64,000 nt of DNA, taken from contig CAJFUF010000005.1 of assembly GCA_904420175.1 (NCBI GenBank), positions 1 through 64,000 on the forward strand. The letters are read 5' to 3'. The position numbers and the translations under genes are program-made. Source of the stretch: Candidatus Schneewindia gallinarum (lineage in GTDB: Bacteria > Bacillota > Clostridia > Oscillospirales > Ruminococcaceae). Numbering within the stretch: position 1 is the stretch's first letter; each line of letters begins with the position of its first letter. Under the pieces are notes generated by a model. The model searched no databases, was not told where the DNA came from, and saw only the letters and a program-made list of their open reading frames with translations. This document shows, one piece after another, positions 37,083 through 46,350 of the stretch.

Positions 37083-37922
37083 ATGAATAGTTACCGACAG
37101 GAAGACTTGCAACGGCTTCAGAAAGCAGAAGTTGAAATTTTAGCAGATTTTATCGCATTTTGTGATCAACATGAGCTGCCCTATGTGGTCATAGGCGGCA
37201 CGGCAATTGGTGCGGTGCGCCATCAGGGTTTTATACCGTGGGATGACGATATGGATGTGGGGATGTTACGTGCTGATTTTGACCGGTTTTTGGAACTTGC
37301 TCCGGCTGAACTTGGTGAGAAATACGACTTTATGTCTGCGGATATTCAAAAGGATTGCCTTGGCCATACTCTACGTATGTCGAGAAAAGGGACGGCGCAT
37401 GTCTCTGAAGAGCATATGAAATGGCCGAGACATTATGGCATCCACATTGACATTTTACCTTTTGACAATGTTTCCACAGATAAAAAAGAAAGAAAAAAGC
37501 AATTCCGGCGGATTAATTTCTGGAATCGGCTTTACATTATGCGGGGTATTAAAAATCCGGCAGTTCCGGGAAAGGGCCTATTATCCAAACTATTTGCCGC
37601 AGGCTGTTGGACCGTGCATTATATTCTTCGTGGGCTACATGTGCCTGTAGATTATATCAACAGAAAGTACACAGAAGAAGCATTGAAGTATAATGGAAAA
37701 ACCAGGCTGTACACGACGTTAAGCGCGTCGGACCAAGAGGACTGGATCGTCTCCTATGATGAAATTTTCCCTCTCAAAACTGCAAAGTTTGAGGGCTTGG
37801 ATGTGAAAATAATGAACAAAAACCATGAAATGCTGACACGGGGATACGGCGACTATATGCAGCTTCCTCCAGAAGACCAGCGTATTAATCATGGGGCTGT
37901 TTTACTGGAATTTGGTGACTAA
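37083..37922 (+). CDS. LicD family protein (copy 2)
   Basis: GGTAIGAVRHQGFIPWDDDMDVGM. Confidence 0.92.
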   Translation: MNSYRQEDLQRLQKAEVEILADFIAFCDQHELPYVVIGGTAIGAVRHQGFIPWDDDMDVGMLRADFDRFLELAPAELGEKYDFMSADIQKDCLGHTLRMSRKGTAHVSEEHMKWPRHYGIHIDILPFDNVSTDKKERKKQFRRINFWNRLYIMRGIKNPAVPGKGLLSKLFAAGCWTVHYILRGLHVPVDYINRKYTEEALKYNGKTRLYTTLSASDQEDWIVSYDEIFPLKTAKFEGLDVKIMNKNHEMLTRGYGDYMQLPPEDQRINHGAVLLEFGD

Positions 37923-37951
37923 ATTAAACTGATAAAAGGAAAGAAACCGCA

Positions 37952-39217
37952 GTGAAAGACAGAGCACGAGCAATTATCTTAGGCAGTGAAACAAACATAG
38001 GGCGAAAGACCTATTTTTGGACAGTGGCATCCGGAATTATGTACTCGGGCAGTAGCGTGATTATGCTTTGGGCTGTTACCCATCTACTGGGCCCCTCTGA
38101 AGCTGGTGTCTTCTCAATTGCACTTGCTATTTCACAGCAGCTGCTGACAGTGGGTTTTTTCTGCATGAGGACATATCAGGCCTCCGATGTGGATGATAAG
38201 TTTTCTTTCTCCAATTATCTGACTTCACGAGTCATAACGTGCGCTATTTTGTTGATAGCCGGTGTTGTTTGGGTTATTGCCGGGGATTTTTATACAGAAA
38301 AAGCCGTTATTGTCCTAATGTTTTGCCTGTACAAGGCAATGGAGGCATTTGCAGATGTATTTGAAGGTCTGTATCAGAAACATGGGCGTTTTGACATTGC
38401 TGTAAAGGGACATTTTCTTCGCTTTTTCTGCTCCACCCTTGCATTTCTTGTATCGCTGTATTTCAGCAGAAACCTGGTTCAGGCATCCTTCTTTCTTGCA
38501 GCGGGAATCATTCTTGCATTTTTGCTCTATGATCCCTTTGTTGTAGGATATTTTGACAAGTTCAAAATAAAGTTTGACTGGGGCAAGTTGCTACTACTCT
38601 TTCTCGCCTGCCTTCCCCTGTTTGCCAGTTCTTTCCTTTCTGCATATATTAACAATTCGGCCAAGTATGCGATAGATTCCTACTTAAGTTCAGATATTCA
38701 AACATATTTTAATATTTTATTTATGCCAGCTTTCGTTATCAATTTGTTCGGCGGATTTATTATCAAGCCGCAACTGACCGCCCTTGCCCTTCGCTATAGG
38801 GATGGCAACATGAAGGGCTTTTTCTCTGTTTTGAAGAGACAGGTGTTTTATGTAACCCTGATAACATTGGGCTGCCTGGTTGTTGCCTATTTCCTCGGCA
38901 TACCGGTGTTAAATTGGTTCTACGGGGTTGATTTGGACGGCTATCGCCCGGTTCTTCTGATTCTCCTTATTGCAGGTGGCTTCTCTGCACTTTACAATGT
39001 GTTTTACTATGCCATTACGATTATGAGGCACCAATACAGTCTGCTGATTGGTTACGGTATAATAACGCTCTGTGCGCTTCTTGCCATGCCGATGGCGGTA
39101 AAATCATTTGGCATTTATGGCGCTTCAATTTGTTACCTGATTTTGATGATCTTGCAGACCGTTATTTTCGCTGTAATAGCTTTCGTTTACGTACGAAGAT
39201 TAAAACAAGAAAAATAA
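37952..39217 (+). CDS. Wzx-type polysaccharide flippase
   Basis: about 12 hydrophobic segments, MATE/PST-like pattern; glycan gene context. Confidence 0.85.
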   Translation: MKDRARAIILGSETNIGRKTYFWTVASGIMYSGSSVIMLWAVTHLLGPSEAGVFSIALAISQQLLTVGFFCMRTYQASDVDDKFSFSNYLTSRVITCAILLIAGVVWVIAGDFYTEKAVIVLMFCLYKAMEAFADVFEGLYQKHGRFDIAVKGHFLRFFCSTLAFLVSLYFSRNLVQASFFLAAGIILAFLLYDPFVVGYFDKFKIKFDWGKLLLLFLACLPLFASSFLSAYINNSAKYAIDSYLSSDIQTYFNILFMPAFVINLFGGFIIKPQLTALALRYRDGNMKGFFSVLKRQVFYVTLITLGCLVVAYFLGIPVLNWFYGVDLDGYRPVLLILLIAGGFSALYNVFYYAITIMRHQYSLLIGYGIITLCALLAMPMAVKSFGIYGASICYLILMILQTVIFAVIAFVYVRRLKQEK

Positions 39218-39255
39218 AAAGAAGTTCCGGACAGCATGTCCGGAACTTCTTTTTA
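39216..39255. terminator. bidirectional terminator
   Basis: AAAAAGAAGTTCCGGACA-GCA-TGTCCGGAACTTCTTTTT. Confidence 0.92.
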
Positions 39256-39822
39256 TCCCAGTATCCCAAGATGCTCCAGTAGGATTTTAGTGCCGATTAA
39301 AATTAAGATAATTCCCCCGCACAGCTCCGCGCCGCTTTTCCACTTTGCACCAAGCAGATTTCCCGCCTTAACCCCTGCAGCGGAAAGCAGGAAGGTGATG
39401 GCCCCGATAAGGCTGACGGCCGGGATAATCTGCACCTGAAGGAAAGCAAAGGTAATTCCCACCGCCAGGGCGTCAATGCTGGTGGCCACCGCCAGCGGAA
39501 GCATGGCCTTCCATCCGAAGGAGCTGTTGCATTTGTCCGCGCCGCCTCTTGACTCACGAATCATATTTCCCCCGATAAGCGCCAGCAGGATAAAGGCGAT
39601 CCAGTGGTCAAAATCGGTAATGAGGGACTCGAACTGCGTCCCAAGCAGAAAACCAATCAGCGGCATCAGTGCCTGAAACCCGCCAAACCACAGCCCGGTG
39701 GTCAGCGAGTGCGTGATGCTGGCACGCGATACGGACAGGCCCTTACACACAGACACAGCAAAGGCGTCCATGGAAAGCCCCACCGCCAACAATAGCAGTT
39801 CCCATAGATTCATTTTTTTCAT
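39253..39822 (-). CDS. mntP: manganese efflux pump MntP
   Basis: 189 aa; [29 protein letters not shown]. Confidence 0.93.
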   Translation of the reverse strand: MKKMNLWELLLLAVGLSMDAFAVSVCKGLSVSRASITHSLTTGLWFGGFQALMPLIGFLLGTQFESLITDFDHWIAFILLALIGGNMIRESRGGADKCNSSFGWKAMLPLAVATSIDALAVGITFAFLQVQIIPAVSLIGAITFLLSAAGVKAGNLLGAKWKSGAELCGGIILILIGTKILLEHLGILG

Positions 39823-39834
39823 CCTCCAGACATA

Positions 39835-39957
39835 AAAAAAGAGGCCTATCCGTCTGCTGATGACAGATAAGTCTCATCGTTTCAAACAAGGCCAGAAAGC
39901 GCAATGCTTTCAGTGTGTTGACCTTGCCACACTTTCGTGCCGATTACTCCCTTATGA
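39835..39957 (-). ncRNA. yybP-ykoY manganese riboswitch with terminator expression platform
   Basis: RC: ATAAGGGAGTA...GATGAGACTTAT (P1 ATAAG/CTTAT), then TATCTGTC-ATCAGCA-GACGGATA-GGCCTCTTTTTTT directly upstream of mntP. Confidence 0.87.
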
Positions 39958-40069
39958 CGCTTGTATCATACCATAGCGTCCACTGTTTGTCAACGACCGA
40001 ATAACAAGAAATTCGCCCGCACCGTATGTTTTTCGCCTGTAATGGAATACTGTCCTTAGAGGTGATAGT

Positions 40070-41500
40070 ATGAGTTTTTCGGGTGATTTTACAATGGATA
40101 CGGGCGCGTTGGATAAGGCGCTTCGGTTAGGGGAGAGCTTCGACCTGGTTGGCCGGAATGTGCTGATTGGTGGGAAGAAGGGCCGTTTCTACTTTGTAGA
40201 CGGCTTTTTAAAAGATGAGGTGATGGAGAAACTGCTGGAGTTTTTAATGAAAATCACGCCGGAGCAGCTGGAAGGGGTGGACACGGCTGAACAGTTTGCC
40301 CTCCGGTTCATCACCTATGTGGAAGTGGCGCACAGCCCCGACCCGGACGGGGTAGTGACCGGTGTGCTGTCCGGCCAGCTGGCACTTATGATGGATGGCT
40401 TTACAGAGGCCATCCTGATGGATCTGCGCACCTATCCCGTCCGTGGCGTGGAGGAGCCGGAGGATGACCGGGTGCTGCGCGGATCCCGCGACGGCTTTGT
40501 GGAAACACTGGTGTTTAACACTGCCCTGCTGCGCCGCCGGGTACGGGATCCCTCTCTGACGATGGAGCTGTTCTCCATCGGTACCCGCTCGAAAACTGAT
40601 GTGGTGGTGTCCTACCTTAGCAACCGGGTGGACAGAAAAAAGCTGGAGCGCCTGCGCAAACGGCTGAAAGCCGCGGATGTGACGGCCCTGACCATGAGCC
40701 AGGAGAGCCTGGCAGAGGTGCTGATTGACAGGGGCTGGTACAATCCTTTCCCCAAAATCCGCTATACGGAGCGGCCGGATGCAGCCTCTGCCTGTGTAAT
40801 GGAGGGAAGCATCCTGATTCTTGTGGACAATACACCCTCCGTGATGATTCTGCCCACCTCTATTTTCGACTTTTTTCAGGAAAGCAATGATTTTTATTTT
40901 CCCCCGTTGGTGGGGAGCTACCTGCGGATAACCCGTATCGTCACGTTTTTTCTCACGCTGCTTTTAACCCCGGCTTGGTTCTTGCTGGTAGAAAACCCGC
41001 AGTATATCCCACCCTGGCTTGATTTCATCAAAATTTCGGAACCGAACTCCGTCCCCATTTTGTTTCAGCTGCTGGTGATTGAATTCGCAGTGGATGGGCT
41101 GAAACTGGCATCGCTGAATACGCCCAGTATGCTCAGCAACTCTTTTTCTGTGGTGGGCGGGCTGATACTGGGGGAATTTGCCGTTAAGGCAGGATGGTTT
41201 GTGCCGGATGTTATCCTGTATATGGCGTTCGTCAGCATTGTCAATTTTACCCAGCCCTCGTTTGAACTGGGTTACGCCTTTAAGCTGATGCGGGTCCTGA
41301 TTTTGATTCTTACCGCCCTGTTTAATGTCTGGGGGTTTGCGGCGGGGCTGCTTGTTGTGATTCTGCTTTTGGCCACCAACCGCACAGTGCTTGGCGGCAG
41401 TTATCTCTATCCGCTGGTTCCCTTTGACGGCCATGCTTTAAAAAGCCTGCTTATCCGGAAAAGGCTGCACACAAAGCGGCGGAGGCAGCGGGAACGGTAA
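40070..41500 (+). CDS. spoVAF: GerA-family spore protein SpoVAF
   Basis: YPVRGVEEPEDDRVLRGSRDGFVETLVFNTALLRRRVRDPSL; polytopic C-terminus. Confidence 0.9.
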   Translation: MSFSGDFTMDTGALDKALRLGESFDLVGRNVLIGGKKGRFYFVDGFLKDEVMEKLLEFLMKITPEQLEGVDTAEQFALRFITYVEVAHSPDPDGVVTGVLSGQLALMMDGFTEAILMDLRTYPVRGVEEPEDDRVLRGSRDGFVETLVFNTALLRRRVRDPSLTMELFSIGTRSKTDVVVSYLSNRVDRKKLERLRKRLKAADVTALTMSQESLAEVLIDRGWYNPFPKIRYTERPDAASACVMEGSILILVDNTPSVMILPTSIFDFFQESNDFYFPPLVGSYLRITRIVTFFLTLLLTPAWFLLVENPQYIPPWLDFIKISEPNSVPILFQLLVIEFAVDGLKLASLNTPSMLSNSFSVVGGLILGEFAVKAGWFVPDVILYMAFVSIVNFTQPSFELGYAFKLMRVLILILTALFNVWGFAAGLLVVILLLATNRTVLGGSYLYPLVPFDGHALKSLLIRKRLHTKRRRQRER

Positions 41501-41685
41501 AAGGAAGCGGCCCCAGCCTGCATTCAGCAGAAAATGTACTTTACACTGTTTTTGTTTCCCGGTATAATATAAGGAAAACATCCAGAGCACGGTACTGTCA
41601 CATGGCCTGGGCCGGATGCCCATATGGCAGTGGCCGCGGCCGGATGGCCCAATGCAAAGGATCGCCGGAGAGAGGAGGGGACAGC

Positions 41686-42174
41686 ATGGAAATTGAACGA
41701 AAATTTCTGATTTCCGGCTTCCCTGATCTGCCGGTGGCAGAGTCCTCTGAGATGGAGCAGGGCTATCTGTGTGTTAAGCCTGTGGTGCGCATCCGGAAAA
41801 AGACGGTAGATGGCCGATCCGGTTACCGGCTGTGTATTAAGGGGGAAGGGACCCTCGCCCGGGAGGAAATCGAACTGCCGCTTACCCCGGAGGTGTACGG
41901 GCGCTTAAAGGCGCTGCTGCCCATGCCGCCGGTCAGAAAACTGCAAAAAGTTTACCCTCTGCCGGACGGGCTGCAGCTGGAATGTAACTTGGTGGATGCC
42001 GGAACGTCTGACGCCTTTTACTATGCAGAGGTGGAGTTCCAGAGCGTGGAGCAGGCACAGGCCTTTGTCCCGCCGGCCTTTCTGCTGCAGGATGTGACGG
42101 AGTGCCCCGGCTACAGCATGAGCAGCTACTGGACAAAAAAGCTGAATGAAAAACAAGGAGAGATGGGCAAATGA
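41686..42174 (+). CDS. CYTH-domain protein
   Basis: MEIERKFLISGFP; start ATG 41686 behind GGAGGGG. Confidence 0.9.
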   Translation: MEIERKFLISGFPDLPVAESSEMEQGYLCVKPVVRIRKKTVDGRSGYRLCIKGEGTLAREEIELPLTPEVYGRLKALLPMPPVRKLQKVYPLPDGLQLECNLVDAGTSDAFYYAEVEFQSVEQAQAFVPPAFLLQDVTECPGYSMSSYWTKKLNEKQGEMGK

Positions 42175-43013
42175 ATGTGAAAATCTGTGCCGACAGCACC
42201 TGTGACTTATCGGATGCACTGCTGGAACAGTACGGCGTCACCCTGGCGCCGCTGTATGTGGCGATGGATGACAAGCCCCTGAAGGACCGGGTGGAAATTG
42301 TGCCGGAGGATATTTTCCGCTATGTTGAAAAAAGCGGGAAGCTGTGCCGTACGGCGGCGGTGAATGTGGCCGATTATACGGAGCTGTTCGGCCGCTTTGC
42401 AAAACAGTACGACGCAGTGATTCACGTGTGCATCAGTTCGGACTTCTCCTCCTGCTATCAGAACGCGTGCGTTGCCGCGCAGGAGTTTGACAATGTGTAC
42501 ATAGTGGACTCCCGCAACCTGTCCACAGGCAGCGGCCTGCTTGTGATTGAGGCGGCGCTGCGCGCAGCCCAGGGGATGGAGCCCCAGCAGATTGTAACGG
42601 AATTGAACGAGCTGGCAGGCAGGGTGGAAGCCAGCTTCGTGGTGGATAATATTGAATACCTGCGCAAAGGCGGCCGGTGCAGTTCGGTTGCCGCGCTGGG
42701 CGCCAACCTGCTGCGCCTGAAGCCCTGCATTGAAGTGACCGACGGCAAAATGCATGCTGCCAAGAAGTACCGTGGCAGCCTTGAAAACTGCATTGTCCAA
42801 TATGTGAAGGACCGCCTGTCCGGCCGGAGCGATATTGTGGCAGACAGGATTTTCATCACCCACTCCACCTGCGCGCAGCAGATTGTGGACAGGGTGCGCG
42901 CCTTTGTTGAAGAGAACTGCAAATTCAACGAGATTTTGGAGACAGAGGCAGGCTGTACCATCAGCAACCACTGCGGTCCGGGGACCCTTGGCGTGCTGTT
43001 CATCAGAAAGTAA
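42171..43013 (+). CDS. DegV family protein (second copy)
   Basis: ICADSTCDLSD...LRKGGRCSSVAA; ATGA overlap with the CYTH gene. Confidence 0.93.
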   Translation: MNVKICADSTCDLSDALLEQYGVTLAPLYVAMDDKPLKDRVEIVPEDIFRYVEKSGKLCRTAAVNVADYTELFGRFAKQYDAVIHVCISSDFSSCYQNACVAAQEFDNVYIVDSRNLSTGSGLLVIEAALRAAQGMEPQQIVTELNELAGRVEASFVVDNIEYLRKGGRCSSVAALGANLLRLKPCIEVTDGKMHAAKKYRGSLENCIVQYVKDRLSGRSDIVADRIFITHSTCAQQIVDRVRAFVEENCKFNEILETEAGCTISNHCGPGTLGVLFIRK

Positions 43014-43045
43014 AAAGAACGGGCCGCACGGCCCGTTCTTTTTTT
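43013..43045. terminator. intrinsic terminator
   Basis: AAAAAGAACGGGCCGCACGGCCCGTTCTTTTTTT. Confidence 0.9.
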
Positions 43046-43065
43046 GAGCAGCTTTTCAAATGATA

Positions 43066-44805
43066 TCACGCACCGAAGCGGACAATGCCCTTGGCCCCGT
43101 CCACAATGACGGTGGTCCCGCTTTTCAAAATTTTGGTGGCGTTTTTGGCAGCGTAAATAACGGGAATATCAAGGGTCATCCCGGCCACTACTGCATGGCA
43201 GTTGGGGTTTTCATCCTCCACTATCAGGGCTTTTGCTTTCTTGATGGCGGGCAGCATGGTGTTGTCCGTGCTGAAGGTGACAAGAATGTCCCCATCCTTA
43301 AAATGTTTTTTGACAGCGGCCTCATCCGCTGCAACGCACAGGTTGCCGCAAACCGTCTCCGGCATGGAGCCGATGCCGGACACCAGAATGTGCCCCACCA
43401 GATGCACTTTCAGCAGGTTGGTGGTGCCGGAAATTCCAAGCGGCACACCGGCTGTAATGACAACCAGATCCCCGCTTTCCAGATAGCCGGCCTCAGTGGC
43501 AAGCTGAACGGTGCGCTCGAACAGGCGGTCGGTGGAGTCCAGCTCTTCAATCATTAAAGGTTCAACCCCCCAGGACAGGGCCAACTGATTATAGACCTTT
43601 TCCGATGTAGTAAAGGAGATAATCGGGCACTCCGGGCGGTGCTTGCTAATCATCTTCGCCGTCTCGCCCGATTTGGTCACGTTGATAATGGCGACTGCGC
43701 CAAGGTCGTGTGCGGTGGTGCAGGTGGCGTGGGAGATGGCGCTGGTTACGGTATAGGGCAGGGGGAACGCCTCGCTTTCAAAGCGGCTTCTGTAGTTGAT
43801 GTTTTCCTCCGTTTTAATGGCAATGGTGGCCATGGTCTTTACCACCTCAACGGGATACTTGCCCACAGAGGTCTCGCCGCTGAGCATGATGGCGCTGGTC
43901 CCGTCATAGATGGCGTTGGCCACGTCGCTGATCTCCGCACGGGTGGGACGGGGGTTGTTAATCATGCTTTCCAGCATCTGGGTGGCGGTGATGACGCGCT
44001 TGCCTGCGCGGTATCCCTTTTTAATCAGCTCCTTCTGCAGCCTGGGCAGATCCTCGAAGGGCACCTCCACACCAAGGTCGCCGCGGGCGACCATGATGCC
44101 GTCCACCAGGTTGAGGATTTCCTCAATCTTTTCGCACCCCTCCAGATTCTCGATTTTTGCAATGATGCCAATGTCCCCGCCGCCGTTTTTTTCAAGGAAT
44201 TCTTTCACTTGCTTCACATCGTCCGCACGGCGTGTGAAGGAGGTGGCGATTAAATCCACATCGCACGAGATACCAAACAGGATGTCCTCCTTGTCGCGGT
44301 CGCTGAGGAAGGGCATGGTCAAATCCACCCCGGGCAGATTCAGGCTTTTGTGGTTGCTGACCACCCCGCTGTTGATAACCTCGCACACGATGTCGGTCTT
44401 TGTCAGCTTGACCACCGTCAGCTCAATCAGCCCGTCGTCCAGCATGATGCGCGCGCCCTTGGAGATGTCGCCGATGATATCGTAGCTGATGGAGACCTCC
44501 TCATTGGTGCCCTCCACCTTGCGGGTGGTCAGGGTGAAAATGTCGCCGGCGTTCAGCTGCACTTTCCCCTCCTTAAAGGTGCCAAGACGCAGTTCCGGCC
44601 CCTTGGTGTCCAGCATGATAGCAACGGGGCGGTGCAATTCCGCCCGCAGCTTTTTCACGGTGTCCATCCGGCGCTTATGCTCCTCGTGCGCGCCGTGGGA
44701 AAAGTTGAACCGGGCCACGTCCATTCCTGCCAGAATCATCTCGCGCAGGACCTCTTCTTTTTCTGAGGCGGGACCTAAGGTACAAACAATTTTTGTCTTG
44801 CGCAT
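43066..44805 (-). CDS. pyk: pyruvate kinase with C-terminal PEP-utilising-type domain
   Basis: RKTKIVCTLGPASE; MLDTKGPE; 579 aa. Confidence 0.96.
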   Translation of the reverse strand: MRKTKIVCTLGPASEKEEVLREMILAGMDVARFNFSHGAHEEHKRRMDTVKKLRAELHRPVAIMLDTKGPELRLGTFKEGKVQLNAGDIFTLTTRKVEGTNEEVSISYDIIGDISKGARIMLDDGLIELTVVKLTKTDIVCEVINSGVVSNHKSLNLPGVDLTMPFLSDRDKEDILFGISCDVDLIATSFTRRADDVKQVKEFLEKNGGGDIGIIAKIENLEGCEKIEEILNLVDGIMVARGDLGVEVPFEDLPRLQKELIKKGYRAGKRVITATQMLESMINNPRPTRAEISDVANAIYDGTSAIMLSGETSVGKYPVEVVKTMATIAIKTEENINYRSRFESEAFPLPYTVTSAISHATCTTAHDLGAVAIINVTKSGETAKMISKHRPECPIISFTTSEKVYNQLALSWGVEPLMIEELDSTDRLFERTVQLATEAGYLESGDLVVITAGVPLGISGTTNLLKVHLVGHILVSGIGSMPETVCGNLCVAADEAAVKKHFKDGDILVTFSTDNTMLPAIKKAKALIVEDENPNCHAVVAGMTLDIPVIYAAKNATKILKSGTTVIVDGAKGIVRFGA

Positions 44806-45087
44806 GGAAAGCCTCCTTTTCCTTCTGTCTGTGAAGTGAATTTTTCAAAATCAATGTAATTATCATACCCTAAATGCCGATTGGTTGCAACCATTTTTTG
44901 CGGGCGCGGGCCTCTCGTGCCACGGCGGTTTCCACTGCTTGCACCCCTTTGCCGGAAGGGGGCGCCCGGATGAAAAACAGCTGTGCTGCTCTGTTGACAA
45001 CATCTGCTTTTTTGTTTACAATATGGTTGCGCAGGATCCTGTATGCGCAGCCTAAAATAACGCCTGATGGCAACGGAGGAGTAAAAG

Positions 45088-45834
45088 ATGAGCAAGCCTA
45101 AAATTTTATTTGCCGGCGAGTCGTGGTTTGTTACCACCATTGAAACCAAGGGGTTCGATCAGTTTACCATCGGCGGCTATGAGACGGAGATTCACCGCAT
45201 CTACCAGTACATGGGGGACGCGGCGGAGATCATCCATATGCCTGCGCACGAAATTTTGGAGAAGTTCCCCGGCACCGCGGAGGAGCTGGCTGAGTATGAC
45301 ATGGTAATCATCAGCGACGTGGGCGCCAACACCTTTTTCTTACATCCGCAGACCTTTAAATATTCCATCGCCACCCCCAACCGCCTGGAAGCCATCAAGC
45401 AGTATGTGGCCAACGGCGGCAGCTTCGGCATGATGGGCGGCTACCTGTCCTTCACCGGGTTTGAGGCGAAGGCTCATTACCATGACACCGCGCTGGAGGA
45501 GATTCTGCCGGTGGAGATGCTGCCCTGCGACGACCGGAAGGAGCATCCGGAGGGCTTCTCGGTTGAGATTGATCCGGACCGTCATCCCATCCTGAACGGT
45601 TTCCCGAAGAAGTGGCCCGCCCTGCTTGGCTACAACAAACTGATTGCGAAGCCGGATGCGGACGTCATTGTGGAGTATGACGGCGATCCCATTCTGGCAC
45701 TTGGCACCTATGGCAAGGGCAAGACGTTTGCCTGGGCCTCCGACTGTGCCCCCCACTGGATGAGCCCTGAGTTCTGCGAGTGGGAGTACAACAAGAAACT
45801 GTGGGAGAATATTATCGCCTGGGCCACCAAATAA
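45088..45834 (+). CDS. glutamine amidotransferase-like (GATase1-like) protein
   Basis: GATase1-like fold pattern; GTYGKGKTFAWASDCAPHW. Confidence 0.8.
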   Translation: MSKPKILFAGESWFVTTIETKGFDQFTIGGYETEIHRIYQYMGDAAEIIHMPAHEILEKFPGTAEELAEYDMVIISDVGANTFFLHPQTFKYSIATPNRLEAIKQYVANGGSFGMMGGYLSFTGFEAKAHYHDTALEEILPVEMLPCDDRKEHPEGFSVEIDPDRHPILNGFPKKWPALLGYNKLIAKPDADVIVEYDGDPILALGTYGKGKTFAWASDCAPHWMSPEFCEWEYNKKLWENIIAWATK

Positions 45835-45908
45835 AACAGACGGAATGCTGAAAGGCGGGTCGGAATGCGTTCCGGCCCGCCTTTTTTAAAAAAGGAGAGC
45901 GAACAAAC

Positions 45909-46253
45909 ATGGTAAAGAAAAAGGACTCAAACCGTTCCGAAATCAGGGAACATGTGAAGGACGGGAAAGGCGCGGTGCAGTTCTGCCACATCTTTGAGCA
46001 GGACGAGCTGCTGGGTAAGGCGCGGACTTTTGCCGTGATGAAAATGAAGCCCGGCACCTCCATCGGCGATCATCCCCACGTGGGCGAAGCGGAGGCCTAC
46101 TATGTGCTGAAAGGCGAAGTGGAGGTCAGCGACGACGGGGAGAAGATTACCCTTGGCGAGGGGGACGCCATGCTGACGGGGGAGGGGCACTCCCACGCCA
46201 TTGAGAACAAATCGGCTGCGGACGCGGAAGTCCTGGCGATTATTATGCTGTAA
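45909..46253 (+). CDS. cupin-domain protein
   Basis: PGTSIGDHPHVGEAEAYYVLKGEVEVSDDGE. Confidence 0.92.
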   Translation: MVKKKDSNRSEIREHVKDGKGAVQFCHIFEQDELLGKARTFAVMKMKPGTSIGDHPHVGEAEAYYVLKGEVEVSDDGEKITLGEGDAMLTGEGHSHAIENKSAADAEVLAIIML

Positions 46254-46350
46254 ACCAGCTTGAAGCCCTCTCTTCTGCAAGCGGGAAGGGGGCTTTCCGG
46301 GAAATACTGAAAATGTCCCGCCCATTTGGGATAAGTGTGGAGGATGCAGT

